Of a stretch of DNA of 64,000 nt, positions 35,158-45,709 are shown one piece after another. The stretch comes from Sesbania bispinosa. Lineage: Eukaryota; Streptophyta; Magnoliopsida; Fabales; Fabaceae. Each line of letters opens with the position of its first letter. Within the stretch, counting starts at the first letter, position 1. The stretch lies in the NCBI GenBank assembly GCA_026901365.1, contig QLOH01000411.1, positions 186,001-250,000 of the forward strand, read 5' to 3'. A program made the translations under genes and the position numbers. The notes beneath the pieces are model-generated. The model was given only the letters and a program-made list of their open reading frames with translations, made no database searches and was not told the DNA's origin.

Positions 35158-36767
35158 TGATAAGTGTAAATTATGTGTATTTTCCTATGTTTTTATTACA
35201 CTTATCAAGGCCAAAATAGTAATTTATTGCCCCCAATTAATCCCTTTTTGTAAATACTTGTAATAATTTTAATTTTTTGGTTTGAATTTGAATTTGATGC
35301 TATTTTAAATAGAAATCTGTGAATTTGTGCAGATTTATGGAAGATTTGAAATTGGGAAAGAAGATGACACTAAATGGGGAGATTATTTGCAGATTTGAAG
35401 TTTAAATGAGCATAAATAAAGATAAGATTGACAGCCATTTAAACAAGGATTCTGTGGATAACTTCCCCAATTTGAATTCAAACAAATAAATCACAAGATC
35501 AAGTCAGAAAAGGGAAACAAGGGAAGCCAATCAAGCAGAGGCAAGATCAGAAAGAGATCAAATTGATAAATGAAGAATTAAAGAAAGTTTGCAGTGTGTT
35601 TCACGCTTCACCTGCACTTAGCGCAGGTGGAGCGCAACTTCCAAGAGCACATGCTTCACCAGCTCTTAGCGCAAGTGAAGCGCAGCACGCGCACCAGCCT
35701 TTTTGAAATCAAATACCACATTGATCTCTTCCAGATTTAGATTAGGTTTTCCTTAGTCTATAAATAGGACCTTTTGTAAAGAGCCAAGACGGCTAGACAG
35801 AGAGAAGCATAGAATTGAAGATAGACGCACAAGGATTGAAGAAGGTGACAGATTCTTCAATGGTTTGTAATGGCTACCATGGTAGCCTAAGCTCTCCAGG
35901 TGGATGGATGTAGTGAATACAATCCCCAAGTGTATGTGAATTGTCGTATTTTAATTATGAATCCATGTTTTTATATTTGTCGGTACTTTTATTGTTGTTC
36001 TTAATGCATTACTTCTGCGCGTGTGCCGGAGTCGTAGGCTAGTGATCGGGATAACAACGAGAATGAGATTTTCGGCTAGTATTAGAGTTTAAAGGAGCCT
36101 AGACATAGGAAACCTAACCTTCGATTGCTAAAAGTACTCATTAGTTATATGGGAATATAGGTGGAGTCTGATGATTGAAGTGTTTGGTGAGTGACAGCCC
36201 GTTCATAGGAGCATCTATAGGAAAATATAACTAATTGATAGTAACATAATCGTTAGTTAATTGTATGAAAGCATAAGTGGGGTCTAGTGACTGAAGGTGG
36301 ATTGTGACAGCCCCTTCATGAAGAGCGTTTATAGGGATGTACGATTAATCGATGATTCAAACAAACGGAAAGGTAAGAGCTAATGAGCCGAGGGTAATTT
36401 GTCGTTTGGGAGAACCCGCATGAATTATCTTTGAGTGGTTTACTACTGGTAACTCGGGGTGGAATCAATACAGTTTGGCTAAAGTAGTATAATAATAAAT
36501 TCATAATTAAAAGAAGAGATTCACATACATACGGGGTGTGATGAAACAAAGTCCAATCCAAATTCAAGTAAATCTATCTTCCTCTATTTTACTGCTTACT
36601 TTTCTTCTTGCCATTTACATTCTGCACAACAATTATTCTCTCAAAAAGTTTCTTACTTGGCAATTCGATCACTAAAAACTTACGAAGTGAATCGCTCCCT
36701 GTGGATACGATACTTTATACTTACTATTATACTGCTGAATTTTGGTACGCTTGCCAGAATTTCATCA
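35158..36767 (+). repeat. 5' LTR of the Athila-type element
   Basis: This 1610-bp LTR is nearly the same as 42869-44409. TATA box CTATAAATAGG at about 35758. It contains two imperfect inverted repeats near 35604-35635 and 35649-35682 (CGCTTCACC...AGGTGGAGCG type); the 3' LTR has lost one arm set. Confidence 0.92.
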
Positions 36768-36775
36768 AGTATTTT

Positions 36776-36793
36776 TGGCGCCGTTGTCGGGGA
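36776..36793 (+). other. Primer-binding site of the Athila-type element
   Basis: TGGCGCCGTTGTCGGGGA lies eight bases after the 5' LTR. It fits the Asp-tRNA primer site well known from Athila elements. Confidence 0.88.
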
Positions 36794-36985
36794 GCGTTGT
36801 TTCAATTCGTATAACCTTGGGAGGTCGAATTATCAAGTTTATCTCTTAATTTTCTGTTTATTTTAAATTTTTTGAATTTAAAAAAAAATTATTTAAATTA
36901 TTTTCTCTTATCTGTTACACTTATCCTTTTCAAGTTCTTTTTGTTTATGCTTTTAAGAGGCCAGGTGTCCCAAGCCAATTAAATT

Positions 36986-38225
36986 TTGATCCAGAGATCG
37001 AGGAGGACAGCCAAGAAGAATAGAAGTAGAAACAAAAGAAGGAGAAGAAGGATATTATCTAGAGAACCTAAGGACATGGTAGAGGCACAACCCAGAAGAA
37101 GGACTCTAGGAGAATATGTCATGCACCAAGGCCCTAGCCATCATTCTAGCATTTCCTTACCTGCAACTGCAAAGACCTTGGAATTAAAAGCTGCTCATCT
37201 CAACCTCATAAATGCTCATCAATTTGCAGATTGGATCACGAGGATCCACATAATCACCTTTCTAATTTTTATGAATTGATAGGAACTATGGGATTTGAGG
37301 AAGGAGATTTAGAATCTGTCTACTTACGTCTTTTTCCTTCTCTTTGATAGGTAAAGCGAAGGAATGGTTGCAGTCCCACCCAAATCAAAGTCTAAATGCT
37401 TGGGGAGTTGTTGAAGACAAGTTCCTAAATAGATTTTTCCCAGCAGGGAAACATATCCAAGCAAAAGCAGAAATATCCACATTTAGGCAGGGAGCTGATG
37501 AGCCACTTTTTGAAGCCTGGGAAGATACAAGACCTTGCTGCGGAAATGTCCGAATCACGGATGTGAAGAAATTTCCCAATTGAACATCTTTTGCAAAGGA
37601 CTCAGACCGGATTCCAAGTCATTTATTGATGCTGCAGCGGGAGGGACTATCTTGTTAGTGGATGCTGAAAGGGCTGTTGCAATCATTGATAATTTTTCCC
37701 AACACGATCAACAAGCCCAATGTGGACGACAACCATCTCAGATTCAGAAAAAGGGAATGCTGGAGCTTACTTCAAGTGATGCCATCTTGGCTGAAAATAA
37801 ACTGATTAAGAGGCACATAGAGGCAATCACCGAGACCTTGAAAGTAGTTCCTCAGCAACTCAAAGCTGGCCAATCTCAACCAATCTAAGCCCAACCATTG
37901 ATATGTGACTTCTGTGGAGGAGACCATCCAAATGGCCAATGTTCTTTCCAAGACACACAAGTAGAACAAGTCAAGTTCATGGGAAACCAGAGGGGGAAAG
38001 GGAGTTTCTCCAATAACAACAACCATTATTCTCAAAGATGGAGGAATAACCAACCAACTCTAGTTGGGGACAGAATGGTGGAATAGGCAGACTCCTTACC
38101 AACAACAACAACCAACAACACATGACAAACTCACTAGGTTGGAAGAAAATCTTGATGCCTTCATATCAAGATTTTAAGGATTTAAAAAGAATAATGATGC
38201 ATCAATCAAGGCGCTGGAAAATCAA
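36986..38225 (+). pseudogene. Athila-type gag
   Basis: Athila gag phrases are clear: RRTLGEYVMHQGPSHHSS, LINAHQFADW, GKAKEWLQSHPNQSLNAW, FLNRFFPAGKHIQAKAEIS, then ISQLNIFCKGLRPDSKSFID. A nucleocapsid motif follows at about 37899 (CDFCGGDHPNGQC, C-x2-C-x3-H-x4-C). Stops at about 37020-37030 and 37888, and frameshifts near 37225, 37345 and 37525, break the frame. Normally it forms the capsid that packages element RNA. Confidence 0.85.
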
Positions 38226-38890
38226 GTGGTCCAGCTAGCACAAGAAATAGGGGATTTCAAGAAGGGCCACTTTTCAGCGAATACTCTTACCAATCCCAAG
38301 GAACAGTGTAACTTGATTGCTACTGATGGCAACAAGTCAGAAGATAGTGAGGTAGAGGAGGATCTTATTTTTGAAGAGCAGTTACCTCAAGAAGAAAGAG
38401 TCCAAGAACATTGTGAGAAAGAGAAAGATCAAGTGGTAGCACAAGAAGAAGAGAAAGAGGAACCCAAGGAGGTCTGTATTACAGGAAAGTATCTTGACCC
38501 AGGTAAGTTTACGATACCCTTGTCTATTGGAAATTTACCTACCACTCATGCTTTACTAGATCTTGGAGCGAGCATCAATTTGATGCCGCTATCGTATTTT
38601 AATAAGTTGGGTGTTTTGAAGGTCAGGCCTGCTAATGTAAAGTTGTTGCTTGCAAATAAGTCTACTCAAAACCTTTATGGGATACTTGAGGATCTACCAG
38701 TGATAGTTGATAAGTTTGTATATGCAGTGGACTTCTACATTGCAGAGACAGAAGAGGAGGATATTGATGTCCCCCTCATATTATGAAGACCATTTATGAA
38801 AGCTGCCAGATAATTGTTGATGTTGATAAAGAGGAGTATCAAGTGAGCTCAAATGATGAAAGTATCATCTTTCATATTGATTGAGGAAGC
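38226..38890 (+). pseudogene. Athila-type protease
   Basis: An acidic linker (about residues 40-95) precedes the retropepsin core FTIPLSIGNLPTTHALLD at about 38509 and LGASINLMPLSYFNKLG, with the catalytic Asp in the LLDLGAS variant usual for Athila. A TGA at 38784-38786 falls just before RPFMKAA, the end of the domain, in the same frame. The frame then decays, and no RT follows. Confidence 0.82.
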
Positions 38891-40299
38891 CTCAAGATCT
38901 TGACAACTCCAGAAAAGATTGGGATAGATCCTACTGATGGGATTTATCAATTTCAAGCAAAGCTCAAAAGGATAAAAAGAAGGGAGTTCTTATCAATGAT
39001 AATGAACCAAAGAAGAAAGAGGTTTCCGGATTTCTGAGGAAACCAAGAATGAGAGGAGGAAGCCAAAATCTATTTGGGAGTTCAAGTATAAATAAAGAAA
39101 AAGATCAACATCAGACACTGAAGAAGGAGAAAGTAGTGAAGAAAGTAAAGGATGATTGAACAAGTGGCATGAAGGATGGGAGCTTCAAGGAAGGACAGGA
39201 GCAGAGTCAACCATCATCCTCCAATTGAGGCCACCATAAAAGAGGATAATCACCAGGCGTCGAGCTAGAAGACGTTAAACAAGTGCTTTCTGGGAGGCAA
39301 CCCAACAATTTTTAATTTACTTTCATTTTTCTTTTTGTTTGTTTTGTTTTGTTGTTTTTGTTGAGTCTATACCTGTGTAGATTAGGAAGAGGTTGAGTAC
39401 AGGATAAATTTTTAAAAAGGAATGCATGAAAAACAGTGAAAGATAGGAAGAGAATTGTGCTCTCTGACTTTCACGCTTCACCTGCGCTGCAGCGCAGAGT
39501 GAAGCGTGAGCGCAGCGCTCTGTGTCCCTGAGACACGCGTTGCACCTGCGCTAAGCGAGGGTGTAGCGCAGATGCGCACGTCCATAATTCCTTTAAATTC
39601 TGGGCGAGAAAATGGTTTTCAAACCTTTCCTCTTTAGTTTCTCTCCATTTCTTTGTGTTTCCTAACTTCCTTTTCGCTCTTTTTAATTCAATATCCATAC
39701 TTTTTCCTGTTCCGAGGCTATACCAGGTATGTTTTTATAGTTTTGGTTAGTTTGCACGATCAGAATTTTCATTTTCTATTTTTATTTGAGCAGAAATCTT
39801 AGGGTATGAAACTTAGGCTTTTAGGACCTTTTAGGATAGAATATTTGTTTGTAAAGCCTTAAGTTTAGTGTGTATGTTGTTAGGAACTTATTCATAACAT
39901 GTTTTGCATGCTTAGGTGGTATTTTTATAGTGCTCAAGGTTTTATTTCAAATTATTTGTTTTTGGTGCATGATTGCTCAATAAAATGTTGTGATATTTTT
40001 GCATGACCAAAATGAAAATAATTGTGCTTTGATGCATGTTTATGATAACATGATTTTTAGCCTAATATTTTTTACCAACTTTTGTCTGTTTAAATGATTG
40101 ATTAGATCTTGCTTTAATTTATCACTTAGCATGTTCTTAATAAATTAATTAACTAACAATTGGGTAATTTTAAAATCAAATTTTGTGCAAGTGATTGATT
40201 TGATGATTGTTCTAAATGTTGATTTAAACTGGCCATTTATTTCAATAATTTTGAATAATCTATTATTTGCATAATAATTTGGTAACAAATTTTTTGCAG
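38891..40299 (+). other. Deletion junction and leader between protease and env-like gene
   Basis: 38891-39240 is a short charged remnant of the pre-RT linker. The post-pol Athila block (GTGCTTTCTGGGAGGCAACC) lies at 39283-39303, so about 3 kb of RT, RNase H and integrase expected here are gone. A hairpin motif shared with the LTRs lies at 39474-39506. The rest, to 40299, is AT-rich leader ending in a T-rich tract and GCAG just before the env-like ATG, as in a splice acceptor. Confidence 0.65.
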
Positions 40300-41493
40300 A
40301 TGGCTCGCACTAAGGTCGTTAATGTAGCAGGATCTTCCAAGAGAGGCGCCATGGGTGCCAAGAGATCCAGACAGGCACCTCAGGAGGAGCCTGAGTTTGA
40401 TGCTCACAGATTTAAGGATGCTAGGGCCTCTGAAGCTTACAGTGACATCATGGACTATAACTTCATCATAGAGAGGGCCAGTGAGACTACAGCCAGATGA
40501 GTATGAGGAGTTCATGGTAGAGATCTACAGCAGGAACTGGGTGCGGCTCAGCAGCCCAGATAGTCATTTTGACCCTAACATCGTACGAGAGTTCTACACC
40601 AACACCATTGGCGATCATGGTGTGGATTCTAGGAGGCGGTCTTATGTGCGAGGCCAGGAGATTAGATTTGATTGCGATGCAATCAACGCTTTGCCTCAGT
40701 ATCCAGCACCTTTGGATAGGGCACTTATGGAGTGCCAGTACCACTTGAGGATGAGAGAGGTGGGGCTCAATGGTAATGACCCCATGTATACAGAGACTGC
40801 ACAGGTACTATGTCTACCGGGATACTCTTTTGAGAGGAATGCATATGGGCAGGCTTCTCGCATCTACCGGCAGCATTTGAGAGCTATTGCGAGGATGTGG
40901 ACAGTGTTGGTTCTAGCCAACATCTGCCCCACCAACCATGTTTCTGACATCACCATGCCGGTAGCTCATCTCATTTTCACCATCCTCTCACGCGCAGACA
41001 TCAATATCTTCAGGGTCATTGCTCAGAAGATATCAGATTTCGTCTCTACTATTGCGCGACACACTGCCACCACGAGGATCAGATTAGGTTTCCCAGCACT
41101 TATCACTGCACTCTGCAGAGCTAGGGGTGTGTGAAACCCACAGTTCGCATCCTGAACCCCATGACCAGAGGTTACATTGATACCTACTGCATTCCATATG
41201 AGTATGAGTATGAGGAGTAGCAGCAGCCACCACCACCACCACCAGCGGCAGATCAGGCTATACCCTACTGGGCTCATCACATGTTTGGTCAGTTATCTTC
41301 GCTCCACAAGTCCCATGTTCATTTGCAGGAGTATCTTTACTCCATCAGACCGGACCCCTACCCAGGCATGACACCTGCAGAGTTCAGAGATTTTATTCAG
41401 TGGCCTGGGGACAGGCCTATTCCTCCCGAAGAGGGTGGAGCAGCTGCAGATGGAGCTGATATTGACCACATGGACCACCAGGACCAGGAGTGA
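40300..41493 (+). pseudogene. Athila env-like ORF (putative plant transposon protein domain)
   Basis: The ATG follows a splice-acceptor-like TTTTTTGCAG. The first 66 codons (MARTKVVNVAGSSKRGAMG, basic) end at a frameshift near 40480. The second frame (40481-41134) holds a domain with HFDPNIVREFYTN, SYVRGQEIRFDCDAIN, CLPGYSFERNAYG and PTNHVSDITMPVAHLIF. A stop at 41132-41134 and another at 41218 break it; the tail continues to 41493. Athila elements carry such an ORF after pol. No signal peptide is visible, so calling it an envelope rests on position only. Confidence 0.78.
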
Positions 41494-42868
41494 TTATTTG
41501 GATTTGGTGCTTTTCTTTTTCTTTTATTTATTTTCATTTCTCTTATTTTTTTCTTATTTTTCTTTTCTTTATTTTATTTGATATGTATTGTATTTATTCC
41601 ACTAATACACCCTATATTTTGTGATGCAGTACATTTTCTGTATATTATTTTGTTTATTTTTTAGATTTTTGTGATTTTTGTAGATTTTTAGGATTAGGAC
41701 TTAGGAAATAAAGGAAAATTTTCAAAATTTCTGAAATTAGGCAGTTTAACTAACCAAATTAGGAAAGAAGAAAGGGTTTTGTGATTAATTCCACAATCAG
41801 TTAGGATTAAGATGCTTCACAGGAGAACCTATCAGGGTAGTTAATTAAAACCAGTAAGTGCTTTATCAAGGAATTTTGCCAAGAAGCCGGTGAGTTGAGA
41901 GCCAAACACTTAAATTGAGAGTTTTTCACCGCTGTTTGTCAATTTCTATTGATTGAGTTTTTGGATCTTATTCTGCTTATGGAAAATATGGAAGTGACAA
42001 AGGCAATTTTTCTTTTCAATTTAGTTGCTCAGTGCCAAAAAGCCAACCCTTGATATAATTTTTCCAATTTTTTTGGTAACCCATTTGAGCCTTAATGATT
42101 ATTCTTGTGCACCCAAGCCATAATTAATATTTATATCCTGTCCCTTAGACATTTGGGATAGAGAGCAAGGTGCAAGATTAGATAATGGGAAGAAAAGGTT
42201 GGTGAATTGAAATTCAAAGAGCAGGTACATGAAAGCAAAAAGAAGATCACTCCCCCAAAAATCAAAAAGAAAAAGTGAATGAATTGATAAGTTGGGGGGA
42301 GTGCAAGAATTGAAATAAATCAAAGAAAGATGCCTGCAAGAATTGAAATAAATCAAGAAGTAGATGGTGGAAGGAGAGAAATTCAAGTCAAGTAACATCA
42401 AAAGATGCTCTCTGTTCCAAATGTTCATTGTTTACCCAGAAAAACCATGAATTCTTGATAGCCCAGCCTCATTACAACCAAAGAAAGACCTTTTGATCCT
42501 TATTGACCATGAGCATGTTTAGGAACAAGAAACGACTATCAATTTTAGTTGTTCAACTATGGTGGAAAAATTGAAGGGAAACAGTACTCGTGAGCATGAG
42601 TGAAATTCTTTGGTTTATCATTTATTGCTTTAATTGCTACTTTTGAGAAAGTTTAACTGTTGATTGTATTCTGTTCTGATTGAGGATTGGTAACATCTCT
42701 TGATTATAATTTTTTCTGATATTTGGAGAGTGACTTCTGCCTAACAAAGAGATGATGTAAATTTTTCCTTATAGTTGTTTATGAGAATTGTACATGAGGG
42801 TTAATTGATTTTTGATTGCAAAAGGTATCTTGCTTGAGGACAAGGAAGAAGTTAAGTTGGGGGGTATT
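41494..42868 (+). other. 3' untranslated region and polypurine tracts of the Athila-type element
   Basis: No gene is present. It is T-rich at 41510-41660. AAGTTGGGGGGAGTG near 42290 and AAGTTGGGGGGTATT at 42854-42868 are two similar purine tracts; the second touches the 3' LTR and is the working polypurine tract by position. The first may be a relic or a central tract. Confidence 0.7.
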
Positions 42869-44409
42869 TGATAAGTGTAAATTATGTGATATTTTCCTAT
42901 GTTTTTATTACATTTATCAAGGCCAAAATAGTAATTTATGCCCCAAAATAATCCCTTTTTTGTAAATAATTGTAATTATTTGGTTTGAATTTGAATTTGA
43001 TGCTATTTTAAATAGAAATCTGTGAATTTGTGCAGATTTATGGAAGATTTGAAATTGGAAAGAAGATGACACTAAATGGGGAGATTATTTGCAGATTTGA
43101 AGTTTAAATGAGGACAAAATAAAGATAAGATGAACAGCCATTTAAACAAGGATTCTGTGGATAACTTCCCCAATTTGAATTCAAACAAATAAATCACAAG
43201 ATCAAGTTAGAAAAGGGAAACAAGGGAAGCCAATCAAGCAGAGGCAAGATCAGAAAGAGATCAAATTGATAAATGAAGAATTAAAGAAAGTCTGCAGGGT
43301 GTTTCACGCTTCACCTGCAGGTGAAGCACAACACGCGCACCAGCTTTTTGAAATCAAATATAGATTGATCTCTTCTAGATTTAGATTAGGTTTTCTTTAG
43401 TCTATAAATAGGACCTTTTGTAAAGAGCCAGGACGGCTGGACGGAGAGAAGCATAGAATAGAAGATAGACGCACAAGGATTGAAGAAGGTGACAAATTCT
43501 TCAATGGTTTGTAATGGCTACCATGAGTAGCTAAGTTCTCCAGTTGGATTGGATGTAGTGAATTCAATCCCCAAGTGTATGTGAATTCTCGTATTTTAAT
43601 TATGAATCCCTGTTTTATATTTATCGGTACTTTTATGTTGTTCTTAATACATTACTTCCGCGCGTGCGCCAGAGTCGTAGGCTAGTGATCAAGATAACAA
43701 CGAGAATGAGATTTTCGGGTAGTATTAGAGTTTAGGGAGCCTAGACATAGGAAACCTAACCTCCGATTGCTAAAAGTATTCATTAGTTATATGGGAATAT
43801 AGGTGGAGTCTGATGATTGAAGTGTTTGGTGAGTGACAGCCCGTTCATAGGAGCATCTATAGGAAAATATAACTAATTGATAGTAACATAATCGTTAGTT
43901 AATTGTATGAAAGCATAAGCGGGTCTAGTGACTAAAGGTGGATTGTGACAGCCCCTTCATGAAGAGCGTTTATAGGGAAGTACGATTAATCGATGATTTA
44001 AACAAACGGAAAGGTAAGAGCTAATGAGCCGAGGGTAATTTGTCGCTTGGGAGAACCCACATGAATTATCTTTGAGTGGTTTACTACTGGTAACTCGGGG
44101 TGGAATCAATACAGTTTGGCTAAGGTAGTATAATAATAAATTCATAATTAAAAGAAGGGATTCACATACATACGGGGTGCGATGAAACGAAGTCCAATCC
44201 AAATTCAAGTAAATCTATCTTCCTCTATTTTACTGCTTACTTTTCTTCTTGCCATTTACATTCTGCACAACAATTATTCTCTCAAAAAGTTTCTTACTTG
44301 GCAATTCAATCACTAAAAACTTACGAAGTGAAACACTCCCTGTGCATACGATACTTTATACTTACTATTATACTGTTGAATTTTTGGTACGCCTTCCAGA
44401 ATTTCATCA
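42869..44409 (+). repeat. 3' LTR of the Athila-type element
   Basis: At 1541 bp this is shorter than the 5' LTR by about 70 bp. The loss lies exactly between repeated hairpin arms (43306-43328 here against 35604-35682), which suggests recombination between them. The following GTAAG (44410-44414) is the right target duplication. Confidence 0.92.
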
Positions 44410-45049
44410 GTAAGGTCTTGAACCAAGCTAGGGCTTCTCCCTTCAGGGTGCAGGGAAAAGAACGGCAGATCACGACTTCAAGGGCTCCTACAGAAAGCAT
44501 TTCGTTGGTAAAGGCATCGAGATGCTTCCCAGGATCTGTGGTTCCATTGAATGTTTCGATGGGAAGGGCCCCGTGGAAATGTTTGGGTATCTCGACTCGA
44601 GTGAGCCTTTCAGAAAACGTATGCCTGAACGGGGCGGTGTGAGTCGGTCGTTCGGGTTGCAAAACCTCCTGCTGGGTAATACGATCCCGGTCGGAATGAG
44701 GCCGGGAATGAGTGGTAGGCTGGGGTTGGGGTTGGGGATCAACGCTGCGCTCCAGGTGTCGGATGCGTTCCTCTAGGTGGCTAATAGCCGGATCTACGAC
44801 TGCTTTAGGCTCGGTTTCGGGGATTCTTCGGTACTGCTCTTGGAATTCTTTGAGTTGGGCCCCCAGACGACGTATAACCTCGTCTCGGAGATCAGGTTGA
44901 GGGGTTTCAACTGGTTTGGCTTGAACTTGGGGCTGCGAAGTGCCCTCGTGTTCGACTATGTCGTCTTGGAATCCTAGGTCATCTACCCATCCTTCAGGTG
45001 TTGGTTGGGGGCGAGCCCTTATTGTCTGGAGACGGGTACTGACGGTCAT
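44410..45049 (-). pseudogene. gag of the large Tat element, N-terminal part
   Basis: The minus-strand ATG at 45049 begins MTVSTRLQTIRARPQPTPEG. A Gln/Pro-rich region with charged heptads follows (VIRRLGAQLKEFQEQYRRIPE), then the start of the capsid domain (LPIETFNGTTDPGKHLDAFT and FPCTLKGEALAWFKTL). It is open as far as the Athila insertion at 44409. The start is the first ATG after the primer site, about 20 bases away, so it is well placed. Confidence 0.85.
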
Positions 45050-45066
45050 GCTGGAGAAGCGGAGGC

Positions 45067-45442
45067 CCTTCTTCTAGCGCCAAATTTTCTGGGGTAGAAC
45101 TCGGACTCGGGTCAGCAAGTCGGACTCGGATCTGGATCCGGGTATTGCTGAAGAGCGGATCCGGGTTGCCCACAGATGCGGGGTGTACCTGCAAAGACAT
45201 TCCGGCGCCCAAGTCAGATATGTATAACAGTCAAAGTAGTTGACTGAGTAAAGATTGTGTATCTTGTGAATTGTTAATACCCTCTATTTATAGGGGTTTT
45301 GATTCTGTATAATTACGGTAAGAAGGTATATACAAAAATATAGTAAGTAAGCAAGTATATGCATAATTATAGATATTTGGCAATGTTATTATATCAGTTT
45401 TGGGCCTTTATGGCCAATGGGCCTAAGGTTTAGTCCATAACA
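45067..45442 (-). repeat. 5' LTR and primer site of the large Tat element
   Basis: The LTR (45085-45442) matches 2600-2962. The minus-strand TATA box is the complement of TATTTATA at 45285-45292. On the minus strand the LTR is followed directly by TTTGGCGCTAGAAGAAGG (45067-45084), a primer-site sequence of the GGCGCTAGA type; I do not assign the tRNA. CAATT at 45443-45447 is the right target duplication. Confidence 0.88.
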
Positions 45443-45447
45443 CAATT

Positions 45448-45709
45448 ATTTCTTATTGTGATTGTATTTTAGGATAACGAAAAAGTTTGGTCATTTTGTT
45501 TCCAACTGTTTTGGACTTTCTGTTGGGTATAATGTTTTCAGCTTATTACTAGGTAGTGCTAGTTTGGTAGGAATGGATCCATATAGGTCCATCACAGTCC
45601 ATTACCGATATGGATCTAGCTTGACGCGATTGTACTGTGTGTGGGTACATGTAGTGGATTCTGATTTTACTACTCAATTCTAATATGCTCGATTTTTTGT
45701 TTAATCTGG
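45448..45709. other. Intergenic segment between two elements
   Basis: No gene or repeat is recognised. It is pre-insertion DNA continuous with 1-2599 once the Tat element is removed. TCTGG at 45705-45709 is the left near-duplication of the next solo LTR. Confidence 0.55.

Larger units (their letters stand above)
35158..44409 (+). mobile_element. Non-autonomous Athila-type Gypsy element with gag, protease and env-like ORF
   Basis: TGATAAGTG...TTTCATCA ends, two LTRs (35158-36767 and 42869-44409), a perfect GTAAG duplication (35153-35157 and 44410-44414), and an Asp-tRNA-type primer site define this 9252-bp element. The interior has Athila-type gag and protease, then skips RT, RNase H and integrase and passes to the conserved post-pol block (CTTTCTGGGAGGCAACCC at about 39288) and an env-like ORF. 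Its movement would have needed enzymes from a full Athila element. Confidence 0.92.
2600..45442 (-). mobile_element. Tat-lineage Ty3/Gypsy retrotransposon, minus strand, heavily nested
   Basis: The element is bounded by two related LTRs (2600-2962 and 45085-45442) and a perfect 5-bp target duplication, CAATT (2595-2599 and 45443-45447). On the minus strand it reads 5' LTR, primer site, gag, protease, RT, RNase H, archaeal-type RNase H and integrase, then an antisense ORF before the 3' LTR. That order, with a second RNase H and an antisense accessory ORF, is typical of the plant Tat lineage (Retand/Grande/Ogre relatives). Removing nested insertions leaves roughly 8-9 kb of its own sequence. 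The coding regions carry many stops and frameshifts, so it is inactive. Confidence 0.9.

Noticed and set aside
41023..41280. Minus-strand ORF with a poly-Trp run
   Set aside because: It is the reverse reading of a CCACCACCA microsatellite in the env-like gene; a shadow.
40300..41493. True viral envelope glycoprotein
   Set aside because: No signal peptide, glycosylation-rich ectodomain or clear membrane anchor is visible; env-like is a positional label only.
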